DNA from: Boesenbergia rotunda
Taxonomy: Eukaryota; Streptophyta; Magnoliopsida; Zingiberales; Zingiberaceae
NCBI GenBank assembly: GCA_024364735.1
Contig: JAGFNQ010007677.1
Location: 62,001 to 126,000 of the forward strand
DNA length: 64,000 nucleotides
Direction: 5' to 3'
In this document: positions 35,056 through 45,856 of the stretch, in pieces
Layout of the letters: each line of letters begins with the position of its first letter
Numbering within the stretch: position 1 is the stretch's first letter
Translations under genes and position numbers: made by a program
Notes under the pieces: model-generated
The model's input: the letters and a program-made list of their open reading frames with translations, nothing else
Database searches by the model: none
What the model was told of the DNA's origin: nothing

Positions 35056-35942
35056 TGTTAGCGCTGGAAGTACCAGATCGAACCTGATTTTGATAATGGC
35101 AAAGGGTTCAAAGTTAAGATTATGTGGTGATCTAATGAATTTACTAAGTGTGCAAGAAAGTACTAGTTAACCTATGCACGAAGTCTTGACCTGTAGGGTT
35201 GAGCACGAAGTTCTGGTCGAGGACTAGGCATGAAGTCCTAGCTGAGGGTTGGGCACCGAAGACCTGACTGAGGGTTGGGCATGAAGACATGGTTCGAGGA
35301 ATTAGACATGAAGACCAGGTCGGGGACTAGGCACCGAAGACCTGATTTGGAAGATCGGGTAGGAGACTTAGCCAAGCGAGGACTACAAGCAGAAGTAGAG
35401 ATGGGGCAAGGTATGGGAGTCTCGGAGGTCGAGCAAAAGTTCAACCAGAGGAGCCAGTTGGTAAAAGGTAACTTTTCCAGAGTGGAGAGGTGAGGATGCG
35501 TTCCCCGGAAGAGAGAACAATAGGCGTCGGTTAGACCTAGGATTTTATTTGAAATCCAAAGTCAGAACTAGACAGCTCTAGCTATCATTCATGCATATAT
35601 TTACCTTAATATACTGTGTTCTTGGACTAACCTTGGTTTGCAGGCTAAAGGAACCAACTACTACGATTAGGGGCGCCTGAGAAGGCTTAGGCGCCCGAGA
35701 ACCCAGGCGCTTGAGAGGACTCAGGTGCCCTAGAGGAGTTTTCTCAGTAGGTAGCGAAGCTGAGTTGGTGGTCACTGGTTGGAAGTGCCATGTTAGCTCC
35801 CAGGCGCCTCACTGCTCCCAGGCGCCCCAGTGATCCTAGGCGCCCAAGAATAGGATAAAAGTTAGTCGAGTCTGCGATAAGGACATGGTTGATCTGGTAA
35901 CGTGTAGGGCACCCCTATAGCCTATCAGGCACCCGAGATCTA

Positions 35943-35947
35943 GTATA
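35943..35947. repeat. Target site duplication GTATA, left copy
   Basis: Pairs with 38144-38148; the target is the LTR TATA box. Confidence 0.9.
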
Positions 35948-38143
35948 TGTTGGGACCGGGTGCATGCCGACGCGGACACGTATTGTAATTGTTACATAAT
36001 TACATGCAGCGGAAACAAAAGCATGAATAATTTCCTAAATTATTCTAACACATATCCTAAGCATGCAATGTGTTCACATAATCGTAATATAAAATTTTTG
36101 CAGAAAAGGAAATTACTCTACGAATTACCTTGCGTAACTTGGAAGAAGGGACGAGATCCAACCGTTAGCGTCCCTTGAAAGCTCCGCCTCTATTCGTATC
36201 CACGCCGAGTATCGTCGGGATGACTTCGCTAAGCCACGAGTTTCGTGTTCACGAGAACTACTAGATTCTCTATGAACACGACGAAAACCGAGAGAGTAAT
36301 CAAATCGAAAGACTCACCACCAAGGTTGGTCGAAGAGGAAGATCGTCGCAAGGAAGAACTTCGTCACCTTGATGCTTCTCCTTGTGCTCACGGCAAGAAG
36401 AAAGAAGGAAGGCCTATGGCTGGCCAAGAGAGAGGGAGAGAAGAAGAGGAGAGAGCCCAAGCAATTCTTGGATGGATCCTCTTCCATGGCACCCCTTGGG
36501 TCCTTTATATAGGGAGAGGTTTCTTAATTCCCAAGCAAACCTCTCCTTGATTATGGAATAATTTCTCAATTAATCCATAATCAAGGCTCTCATGATCAAG
36601 CTTCTTCTTCTTGATTATGGAATAATTTCTCAATCAATCCATAATCAAGGCTCTCTTTCTTTTGGCATGATTATATAAAATTTATAAAACAAACCAACCA
36701 TTGGTTCATTATATAAAAATTTATAAAACAAACCAACCATTGGTTCATTATATAAATTTTATTAAACAAACCAACTCATGATTCATTATATAAAAATTTA
36801 TATAAAATTTATATAACCTTTTATAAAATAAACCAACCTTTGGTCTATTTTATAAAACAAACCAAAATAGCCTTATCCTCTTATGGTGGTGGCCGGCCAT
36901 GACAAGAAGAGAGGAGGCCCCCTTCCTTGGCCGACCCATCTAACCCCAATTGGATCAAATCCCTTAATGAATTAAACTTATTTAATTCACCCATTAAGTC
37001 TTTAAAAGACTTAGCCATTCTATGCTTCCGATGCGTCTAAAATAAATTTAGTTTTGACTTACCAAAAATAGTCTATCTCGATTGGAGAATCCAATTCTCA
37101 ACTCGTTTTAAATCCTTCGAATTACTCGTTATGCGTGTGACCAAATAGGCTTTCAATTTATGTTGGCTGTCCATAATTAACTAATTAATTATAGAACGAT
37201 CATGAGTGGCACCTAGTAGTACATCATGATCCCCAATTAATTGAAAGATCAACGGTTGACCTAAGAAATGATTCTGAAACCCTTCAGCAGCTATAATGAA
37301 TCGTGCCCCATTCCCTTCACCATCTTATACCCACTTGGTTCAGGACATGGTCTATGTGTGTCAGTCCCCACTAGGCTGACTACGTCACACCTAGCCCAAG
37401 TAACGTTGCCTCGTCCTATGGATTCTTATTATTCTCATGTATTTAAGAGATTCATACTGTGAACATGTCATGCTCTGGCCAGAGGCTTCAAGTAACAATC
37501 CGATGATAGACCTTGGGTATACATCTCCTCGCAAGGAGTGGTGAATCCTTTGTAGGCTATTCAAACATCTTCGGGCACTTCGGCTTATACCCAATCATCC
37601 TGGGTCCACACCTCCTTGGAGATGCTTGCTTAAGATGTCAAAGTATAAGTCTCCATGACCAAGATGACTTGAACACCGCAAGTCAAAGGAACATCGCACT
37701 TAAGCTGCAGTAAGAACTTCACTGACATATCTATATGTAGACTACCATATGAAGTTTTACAGTCAGTCACTCCAATGAACTAGTTCCCTTAACTAGCATT
37801 CGTGTTTATCTCCGGACATCTCAATGTCACCAGCTAGTGAGAATCAGCTGATTAGAGAATAACCCATGCTAGTCTCAACAGAATTGATAGTGTCCGTATT
37901 TATCAATTCATCGACTAGGGACAATTTCAATACTTCACAAATGCACATGTAGAGATAATTACTAGTTGTGAATTCATCATAAATTCTCTCATGCTGTGAA
38001 TTGTATTGCGGACATTCAGTAAATGAGCTTAAGATCTTAATCAAATAATCATGTATACTCAAATAGTGAATATTCATTTATTAAAATAAATGATTACAAT
38101 CATAAGGCGATTGCCTTAGGACACTTCTCTCATATCACTAACA
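35948..38143 (-). mobile_element. Solo Copia LTR inserted in a TATA box
   Basis: Starts TGTTGGGACC, ends ATCACTAACA, 2196 bp, with perfect GTATA duplications: a solo LTR. On the minus strand it starts TGTTAGTGATATGAG, and its far end (GGTCCCAACA) resembles element F LTRs (GAACCCAACA), so it is the same broad Copia lineage. Around 36540-36860 short repeats alternate AACAAACCAACCATTGGTTC with TTATATAAAAATTTAT. Frames at 36245-36550 and 37268-37713 lack domains. Confidence 0.9.
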
Positions 38144-38144
38144 G

Positions 38145-38152
38145 TATAAAGG
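38145..38152 (+). promoter_or_regulatory. LTR TATA box regenerated by target duplication
   Basis: TATAAAGG immediately right of the solo LTR; its first four bases belong to the duplicated GTATA. Confidence 0.6.
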
Positions 38153-38570
38153 TGGTTTCACCTCCTTTGCTTCAGACATCAATTTAAGCACACGAAAACA
38201 CTACAACAAGCTTCCGTGCTCATGTTTTCTGCGCCAACAACATTCAAGATCGACGACATACTGCTCCAACAAGTTCTTCTATTTTTCTTAAGTGTCGATG
38301 GTATAAAGTATTCAATTTACTTCTGTACTTAAATCATTATACTTGTACATCATTTTCTGACTTATAATAGTATTGCCAAATGAAAATGGTCAAGGACCAT
38401 AGGCCTTGGAGTAGGAGCCGTCACAGACTCCGAACTATGTAAAACAAACTGTGTTAGCAGTGTTTTATCATTCGAAGTTCTTTATTTTTGCTTTGCTTAC
38501 TCCCGATTAATTTCCAAAAAAGACGTTATCAATATTCACCCTCCTCTATCGATCACAACGATCATACAAG

Positions 38571-38582
38571 TGGTATTAGAGC
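38571..38582 (+). promoter_or_regulatory. Primer-binding site, one mismatch
   Basis: TGGTATTAGAGC, two bases after the LTR end; TGGTATCAGAGC is the usual form. Confidence 0.9.
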
Positions 38583-38841
38583 AGGTGGCTCAATCTCCGT
38601 GAAACCACTAATTGAGAAAGTTTTTCAGATTTTGTTTATGATTTTCTATCAGAAAAGGTATTATTGCCTTTTTCTGATATTTTCTTTTTAATTCTTTTTC
38701 ATTCATGGTTTTTCTCATTTTCTCGATGTTGGTGCAACACCACTCGAGAATTTTAATTTATTTACCTCTATACTATACTACTAATCTAAAACTAAGTCTT
38801 GGAACCAGTTTTTATGTGTTTGATTCTCTACAGGATTTTCC

Positions 38842-40511
38842 ATGACCCAACACGAAGGTTATAGCACTGCTCGACCGCCTCTCTTCTCCGGAGAGGACTT
38901 CTCCTTCTGGAAGAGCAGAATGGAGGTCTACCTGAAAACTCAAGTGGAGATGAGGATAATTATCCAAGTTGGACTAGAAATCCCAAAGAACACTCAAGGC
39001 AAACCTTAGGGATACTCAGAGTGGGATGCCCCACTAAAGAAAAATATTGAAGCGGACGCCAAGGCAACACAAATCCTTCAGTGTGGCATAACCAAAGAAG
39101 AACTCAACCACGTTGGTCCCTTCAATAGTGCAAAGGAGCTATGGAACAAACTGATCGAGCTGCACGAAGGAACGTCGGATACGAGAATCAGCAAGCACGA
39201 TCTTCTATTGAACAAACTCTACAACATGAAGATGCAAGACGGCGAAACTGCTGCACAGCTTGACGCACGTATTCAAGAACTAATGAACGGTCTTCACACC
39301 ATCAGCCACAAGGTAGAGAACCGGGACATATTCAGGTATACTCTAAATTTTTTTCATCGAAATTCTTTGTGGTCATCTATGGTAGATGCGTACAAGGTTT
39401 CGAGGAATTTGTCAAAAATTAAATTAGATAAATTATTTTCAGAATTAGAATTGCATGAATAGACTAACTCTGCATAGGTTGAGAAAGGTGTTGCTCTTTT
39501 TGCACGTAAAGTCCCAAGTAAACTAAAAAGAAAAAGGTGCAACCAATACCCGAGTCCGATTCTGACTCGGAATCTGACGACAATGGAATCAATCATCCCG
39601 AGCTAGTCAGAATAGCTTGAAACTACAACAAGATGATTAAAGGGAAAAGAAAGAAGAAGAAGGTGGTTCAACCATAGGATGATCCAATTGAACCAAGTAC
39701 CAGTCAAAAAGGGAAGACCGAAGTCACCTGTTATTGGTGCAACAAGAAGGGTCACTTCAAATCAGAGTGTCCCAACTTAAAGGAGGCCATGAAGACTCAG
39801 CGGAAGAAGGCGCTTCAAGCTATGTGGGATATGTCATCATCGAAAGGTGAAGAAGAAGCACCACAATCCAACCTCCTTGCTCTAACGGTTTCGGAAGAAC
39901 TCGACACCGAGTCAGAAATAGAGCCGGAAGAAAGCGGTGGAAATGGAAAGCTATCAATATCAGAAGACGACCGAAGCACTGCAAGTGGTTATCCCGAGTC
40001 TCAGTTATATGATCTAATCTCCTATCTGTCACATAAGTTGGCCAAAGCCAACATCCGAGTTGAGTCCCTCCAATAGGAGGTAAAAGTCCTGAAGGAGGAG
40101 GCCAACTCAAGCTCCTTGACTGAGACCATTTAGGAAGGAACCTCAACTCAAGTTCAAAAACTTGAGGAAGAGAATTCCTCCTTGAAAACTCTAGTGAAGG
40201 AACTTAGAATGGCACTGGAATGGTTTACCTTGAGTTCCAAGAATCTTGACATGATTCTTGGAAAACAGAAATCCGTTCTCAACCGATCCAGACTTGGCTA
40301 CCAAACCAACTCACGTTACAGATCCTATTATTCTGTATTGAACCAAACTAGAACCTGAGTCCAAGCATGGGTCCCAAAGCTAAGCTTGACTAATCAAGAA
40401 GGATCAAATCAATATTGGATCCCCAAGGACAAGATTCACATCCTAGATAGTCCATATCGAGGCTTTAGTCCAGGAGGAGCCAATAAGAAAACTATTTTCA
40501 TAATTAGATGA
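38842..40511 (+). pseudogene. Element A gag (SIRE-like Copia)
   Basis: The start ATG at 38842 opens MTQHEGYSTARPPLFSGEDF, then FSFWKSRMEVYL. The frame holds for 206 codons with one stop (TAG 39007-39009, Trp position): ELWNKLIELHEGTSDTRI, LLLNKLYNMKMQDGE, LFSELELHE. TAG follows at 39460-39462 and again 12 bases later, then a frameshift near 39535. The second half has a Ser/Asp/Glu segment, one zinc knuckle CYWCNKKGHFKSEC (39729-39770, CX2CX4HX4C intact), an acidic linker, a coiled-coil-like run (LEEENSSLKTLVKELRMALE) and a C-terminal WVPK...YWIPKDKIHI typical of this gag family. At least seven further stops or shifts occur. No protease, integrase or RT follows, so the element is non-autonomous. 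Confidence 0.92.
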
Positions 40512-41663
40512 TTTTCTTTTATATATACATATATATTTTTCTTGATACTTAGTTATTTATTTTATGCAAAAATGTCATGCTTAGGATTAGAAATGGTAGA
40601 TAAGGACCTAGCTTGATTGAAACTTGCAGAACTTATTATTAGGGTGGGGCGAGATGATAGTACATTAAGAAAGCCTGTCTAAATAGTCAAGTAGGGTATG
40701 GCGTACCCTATTTGATCTTTTTAGTCTGGTGAACTAGCTGAAGCTACCTTGCCACATTCTCGACTAGTTAGACCAAGACCAAGGTTTCTCGAAGAGTAAT
40801 TTGAAAAGAAAATTTCTTTAAAAGACTTTGTCTACGAAAGGGTCATTGCTCCGATAACCAAGAAGACCCCTATGCCTCACCAAGACCTAGAAGAAGATTA
40901 TTGAAATCTATTTTCAATTTACTAATTGTTAAACTTGAATCTAACTCAAGGTTCAATCAAATCATAGTTTTTAACCTAAATACATAAGATAATCTCACAA
41001 AAAAGATAAGGATATCCTATTTTATCACTTAGAAATGGGTGACAAACCTAACCAACCTCACAAAACTAAATAATTTCACCTTTAATTTATTAAACCTAAT
41101 TTAATAATTTTCAAAATTCAACTTAATAATTTAAAAAAATTAAATTTAACTTAATATTTTTCAATCTAACTAATGAAACTAAAACCTATCTCACAGAAAT
41201 ACCCATAGGAGTAACATGACTGATAACTCAGATTGGGTTAGACCTATCTTTTAAATTTAAAACTTTAAAATTTAAATTTAAACCTAACTTAATTTTTCAA
41301 AATTCAAATTCAAAACCTAACTTAATTTTTTAAAATTCAAATTTAATTTCAAAACCTAACTTAATTTTTCAAAATTCAAATTTAAAACTTCAAAATTCAA
41401 ATTTTAACCTAATTTAAATTTTCAATATTCAAATTTGAACCTAACTTAATTTTTTAAAAATTTTAATTTAAACTTATTTTCAAATTCAAAATTTCAAATT
41501 TAAACTTAACTTATTTCAAATTTAACTTTTGACACATAACTTAATTTTTCTCAACAAAAATTAATTTTTTAAATTTTATTGTGTGCTTGTCTAATAATTT
41601 TCCTTGTCAAATTTGGTCAAACGAGCACCCGAAACCTCATGGATTCCCAATGCTTTTTAAACC
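40512..41663 (+). other. Conserved non-coding block and AT-rich region of element A
   Basis: 40580-40970 aligns with 52048-52434 of the second gag-only element over about 390 bases (shared TTGATTGAAACTTGCA, GGGACGAGATGATAGTAC-like and TGACTAGTTAGACCAAG-like phrases), although the frame is not kept between them. 40970-41600 is AT-rich with a degenerate unit AACCTAACTTAATTTTTCAA every 30-35 bp; a similar tract is at 52590-52950. No pol sequence is seen where pol should be. Confidence 0.65.
41659..41663. repeat. Target site duplication AAACC, left copy
   Basis: Pairs with 43838-43842. Confidence 0.9.
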
Positions 41664-43837
41664 TGTGACGGCCCGGCTTCTCTTCCTTCTTAAGGCGGGC
41701 GTCGCTTTTACTTAACCTTAACTTTACCTTATTCTTAGCCTTAGGTTATAACTACATGACTCCCCTTAACTTGCTCTGATTTTTTTTTCTTTTAAAAAAA
41801 AACTTTCATTTTATTTGCTTTGCAAGGATTTGACCCCTAGACCTCTTAGTTGTAAGACTGAAGCACTAACCAGCTGCTCTATACCATTTTCTTTTCAATG
41901 GTACCAGTCGACTGCTATATAGCCAGTCGACTGGTATCGGCCACAGAAACTTTCTGGGCCCGGCACCAGTCGACTGGCCAGTCGACTGGTGCATCGAACA
42001 GGAGGTTCTGTTCGATATCGCAGTTGACTGGTTCTGAACCAGTCAACTGGCACGCCTGAAAACTGCATTTACAGACCTGAAAACCATTTCCAAAGCTTCA
42101 CAATTTATATACTTTCAAGTATATAGATAAATAACTCCAAATCTATACTCTACACTAGTTTTATAAACATTTTAGCAACCCAAAACAAACTCATAAACTT
42201 GCAATTAGGATCTTTGCGGAAGTAAATAAGCTATCAAAATATATGAACTCTAGACTAGAGTTTGTACCCAACTTTGTCTCTATGCAAGGTTTAATCAAAG
42301 TCATTCATTCTACCAATTCAAAACACCAAAACACATGTTCTACAAGACTTAACCCGACGATCTCTTCCACGGTTCCACCGCCACTGAACATCAATGCAAG
42401 TCCCGCTCGCCTCCCTAGCTTATGCTTTTTCTTTACCTTTGTCTGCAATAGAAGGAAATGCAACTAATAAGCGATTTGCTTAGTAAGTAAATCCTAACTC
42501 ACAAATCCATGCGATCAATGATAAACATGCTCTTTTCAAATAATGCTTGCTTCAAAACACATACACTTTGAAATACTTGCACATGGAAACTCTCATATAC
42601 TTATCATGCTCAATCATGCTTGAAAACATTTACTAGCATCAAAACACTTGCAAACATAACATGCTCATGATTTCTTTTGAAACTTACTAATGATACATTT
42701 CCATACTTTAAAACACTAACTTCTTTGCTCTTTCTCTTTAACATGCTTATACCATAACCATGTTAACATACATCACAAAAATATGCACTTAAGGAAATTG
42801 AAACACTTACATATATTCATATACTTCAAAATAATAATCAACTTTCTCAGGCCTTGACACTGTACCATGGTATCAATGTACCAATGCCCGCATTCCTAAT
42901 AGGTTTCGGGGTAGCTAGCCACCGCACCCTATTAGAGCTTCTTTCTAACTTTCTGTGGGCCTCTCTTTTGCCCGGTACATGTCACTTTACAAAAGTAAAA
43001 TACTTTCTTACTCATAAAGCTTATACTTATCAAGCTATCTTTCTTTTTGCATAACTTTTTGCACTACAAAACTTTACCTTTCTTACTTGGAACTTTCATC
43101 GAGCACCTTGCGTGCCCTTAACCCAAAACTCATTTTTGGGGCTTTCCAAGAACTTGGTCTTATCATGCTTAGGTCACACATACAAAACCTACTCAAATTC
43201 AAGTTCTATGATAAAAACATATATTCTTTAGAAACTTAAATCACACAATAAAATAATATTCTCAAATCATGCACTTAGATCACAAAATCATGGTTCTACA
43301 ACGAGAAACTACATACGAAACTACTTCTATTGCAGGTGAGTGATTTACTTACCCTTATCTTGAAGAAAACTCACTAAGTATGGTTTAAATCCCAACGTAG
43401 CACTCCTCTTCCCTTTCTTCGCGCAAATCTCCTCCCTCCTTGACCCTAGGGAAGAAGCCCTAGATGTTCTACTCAAGAGGAAGAAGAAGGAGGAAAAGAT
43501 CCTTTGCCTTCTCCCTGTTTTCGCAGCCCCCCTTTGCCTGTTTGCGCCGTCGTCCAGCCCTAAAAGGGGATTAAATCGCAACTTAAGCGGAAGTTTAAAT
43601 ACCTCTTCATGAAACGGGCTAAATCAACTATAACATTAATTCGCTTCATTCTTTTTTGTGCTTGATACCCTTGCCCAGCTGGTTACCCCAACTCCCTTAA
43701 GGGCTTGCTTTGCCCTGTGGTCGTGAGATCAAACCCCGCTCGACCCCTTTTTCTTTTTCTTTTTATTTTAATTCCGAAAAATGCTAGAAAAATTCTAAAA
43801 AATCCCTAATAATACTAGAAAATTATTGGGTGTTACA
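41664..43837 (-). mobile_element. Solo Ty3/Gypsy LTR with GTCGAC palindromes
   Basis: Starts TGTGACGGCC, ends GTTACA, 2174 bp, flanked by perfect AAACC: a solo LTR. It is related to 5155-7441 (shared CTTTGTCTGCAATAGAAGG and TGCTTAGTAAGTA-like segments). Between 41903 and 42052 are four CCAGTCGACTG(G) palindromes (41904, 41923, 41966, 41978) and two CAGTTGACTG/CAGTCAACTG variants. A minus-strand TATA-like GGTATTTAAAC lies near 43590. Frames at 42243-42467 and 42854-43054 lack domains. Confidence 0.9.
41904..42052. repeat. Cluster of CCAGTCGACTGG palindromes
   Basis: Perfect 12 bp palindromes at 41923-41934, 41966-41977 and 41978-41989 (the last two adjacent), with three further variants. Confidence 0.9.
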
Positions 43838-43842
43838 AAACC

Positions 43843-44138
43843 CGCCTTGGCTCAGTTTCGAGGCACCCCTTGTTTTGCAAAAATAGGGGCGGCCAGCTGA
43901 TCCCAAGAACCCGAGAACCCACTCAGGCTCCTTACACTTTTTACTACCCCGGGCGCCCTTTAGGGCACTTGGGTGCCCGACCGGTGGCTATATAAGCCAC
44001 TAGTTAGCAGCCCCATGGCACCATCCAAGGCACCTCAAAACCCTTCAAAACACCCTTTGCTCCTCTTCTTTCCCTTCCAAACTTTGCCCGAACGGTCGTG
44101 ATCAACTGAGGGTCATCCTCTCTAATTAATATCTAACT
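43843..44138 (+). promoter_or_regulatory. LTR-like promoter region upstream of the accessory ORF
   Basis: A CCCGGGCGCCC motif (near 43948) and a diverged second one (GGGTGCCCGAC) sit just upstream of TATATAA at 43989-43995, the arrangement of the LTR promoters here (GGCGCC motif, then TATA within 10-30 bases). About 140 bases of C-rich leader then lead to the ATG at 44139. It lies inside the element, not in an LTR. Confidence 0.5.
43989..43995 (+). promoter_or_regulatory. Internal TATA box
   Basis: TATATAA in GGTGGCTATATAAGCCAC, between the GGCGCC motifs and the accessory ORF start. Confidence 0.5.
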
Positions 44139-45032
44139 ATGCCTCCTCGGTAAAATTTTAATCTAAACTTTTCCTTAATTTTCAAATATCTGCTTAATTA
44201 TTATGCTATTTATTTGTTTAGAAAATGTCGTGTTACTGAGGCCGACCCTACTGCTGAGCCTAGTCCTGACCCTAGGTTTCCATCACTAGCACTCTTCAAT
44301 AAGTTTACAACCACTATCTATAAACTATTTCAAACTCACTATCTTAGTAGAGACTTCTTTAATCGATCATGTCTCTTAACTGTAGAAGCCATTAACTACT
44401 AACTTGATCATTTAGTTTACTGCAATAGCCCAATAAATACCACCTTATGTGCAAAATTTTATGATAACTTGGTCAAGGATAATGATCTTAGCTATTCTAC
44501 CATAGTCCTGGCCCATAATCTTACCATTACCCCTGCCTTGTTTACTAACTTTCTTGGACTACGACCCTTTCAGTCCACTTTCATCTGCTACCCCGAGGGA
44601 CCTTCCTTTTCCTGCTCCTTACTCTCATATCACCCTTGATACACTTTACAATTACTTTTTTGAGGGTGAGAGAGATCCTACTATGTTTAACTTTCGATCT
44701 GTCGATTTGCGTATTTAGGATTACACACTTATTGAGTTTTGGTTCATTGCATTCTACCACTGACTTCTCGAGATGTAGCGGTTATGAGACCTTTCCACTC
44801 CTTCCTACTTTACGACATAATTCACCATCTTGATATAGACATCCAACTCCAAATTATCCAGACTATCATCTACGCATCTAGTGTATCTACCTATTCGAGA
44901 GTTAGAAGATTGCATGTTTTTCAAATGCTTCAGGGGGAGAATTTGATATTAAAGGGGAGCTTCATGTATTCTTTCAAATTTACAAGTGTTTTTTTAAAAT
45001 TGAACCCAAATTGCAAATATTTCAAATCCTAA
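44139..45032 (+). pseudogene. Accessory ORF of element A, two exons, degenerate
   Basis: Exon 1 (44139-44149) encodes MPP plus two bases of Arg. A 72 bp AT-rich GT-AG segment (44150-44221, GTAAAA...TTGTTTAG) follows. Splicing joins the frame so the product begins MPPRKCRVTEADPTAEPSPD, then FPSLALFNKFTTTIYKLFQ. Exon 2 has one TAA (44400-44402, a CAA position), a +1 shift near 44604-44610, one TAG (44716-44718, a CAG position) and a -1 shift near 44736 that restores the frame; otherwise it is open. Segments NTTLCAKFYDNLVKDNDLSY, ITPALFTNFLGLRP and LLYDIIHHLDIDI resemble in pattern the putative plant transposon protein domain (Transposase_32, from memory, not searched). The recognisable part ends near 44910. 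The function is unknown. It occupies the place after gag where env-like ORFs occur in some SIRE elements. Confidence 0.6.
44150..44221 (+). other. Predicted intron in accessory ORF
   Basis: GT donor (CTCG|GTAAAA), AT-rich body, T-rich acceptor TTATTTGTTTAG. Removing it converts M-P-P-R-stop into a continuous frame; 72 bp is near the lower limit for plant introns. Confidence 0.55.
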
Positions 45033-45218
45033 CATAACAAGGGGGAGATTACTTATCAAGGTGGAGATTTACAAAGTCTATTTTTTTTCAAATATTTCTA
45101 ACTGTGAAAAAATTACTTTAATCTTTGAAAACATGTTGAACTCTATTTCTTTGAATGCCTTTACTATTGATTAAATTATCTATTTTAACATAACTTTTGA
45201 ACTAGGTTACCATAAATA
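44928..45218 (+). other. Secondary purine tracts and AT-rich spacer
   Basis: CTTCAGGGGGAGAATTTG at 44928-44945, AAGGGGAGC at 44952-44960 and AAGGGGGAGATTAC at 45040-45053 precede the main polypurine tract. The same CTTCAGGGG purine tracts occur in 48030-48070 and, reversed, 57915-57947. Confidence 0.5.
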
Positions 45219-45232
45219 AAAACGGGGGAGAT
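45219..45232 (+). other. Polypurine tract of element A
   Basis: AAAACGGGGGAGAT directly before TGTTGATGCCAG. Confidence 0.85.
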
Positions 45233-45856
45233 TGTTGATGCCAGAAGCACCAGATAGAACCTTGTTTTGATAATGACAATGAGTTCAATGTTAAGTATGT
45301 TTTGTAATCTAACGTATTTGACTAAGTGTGCAGGAAAATCTTAGTTTGTCTAGGCATGAAGTCTTGACCTGCAGGGTTGAGCACGAAGTTCTGGTCGAGG
45401 ACTGGGCACGAAGTCCTAACCGAGGGCTGGGCACCGAAGACCTGACGGTTGATTGGGCACGAAGACTTGGTTCAAGGAATTGGGCATCGAATACTTGATC
45501 CGGAAGATCGGGTAGAAGACTTCGCCGAGCGAGGACAACGGACAAAAGTAGGGACGGGTCAAGGTACGGACGTCTCAAGATCTGGAAGCTTCGAAGGATG
45601 AGCAAATGTCCAATCGGAGGTGCCGATTGGCAAATGGTAACTTCTCCTGAGTGGAGTAGGTGAGGACGCGTTCATCGAAAGAGGGAATGTAGGTATCGGT
45701 CCGACCTAGGATTTCATTTTGAAATCCAAAGTCATAATCAGACAACTCCGACTTTCGTATATGTATATAATTCTTATAATATTTTTTGCATTTGGACTAA
45801 TCTGTATTGCAACCCAAGTAGTTGACCTAGCGTCCTTGAGGGCGCTCGAGTATACA

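Larger units (their letters stand above)
35056..38568 (+). mobile_element. 5' LTR with primer site, interrupted by a solo LTR
   Basis: Starts TGTTAGCGCTGGAAG, ends GATCATACA, and is followed by a primer-binding site; 35948-38143 is a nested insertion. Landmarks: AAGTCCTGGTCGAGGAC-type repeats (35170-35360), GGCGCC hairpins such as 35683-35706, a TATA box split by the insertion, the GGCCTTGGAGTAGGAGCCGTC block (38402) and the terminal motif TATTCACCCTCCTCTATCG (38533). Confidence 0.8.

Noticed and set aside
36245..36550. 101-codon frame rich in Glu/Arg
   Set aside because: Lies in a solo LTR, has no domain, and its composition follows the local GAAGAGG repeats.
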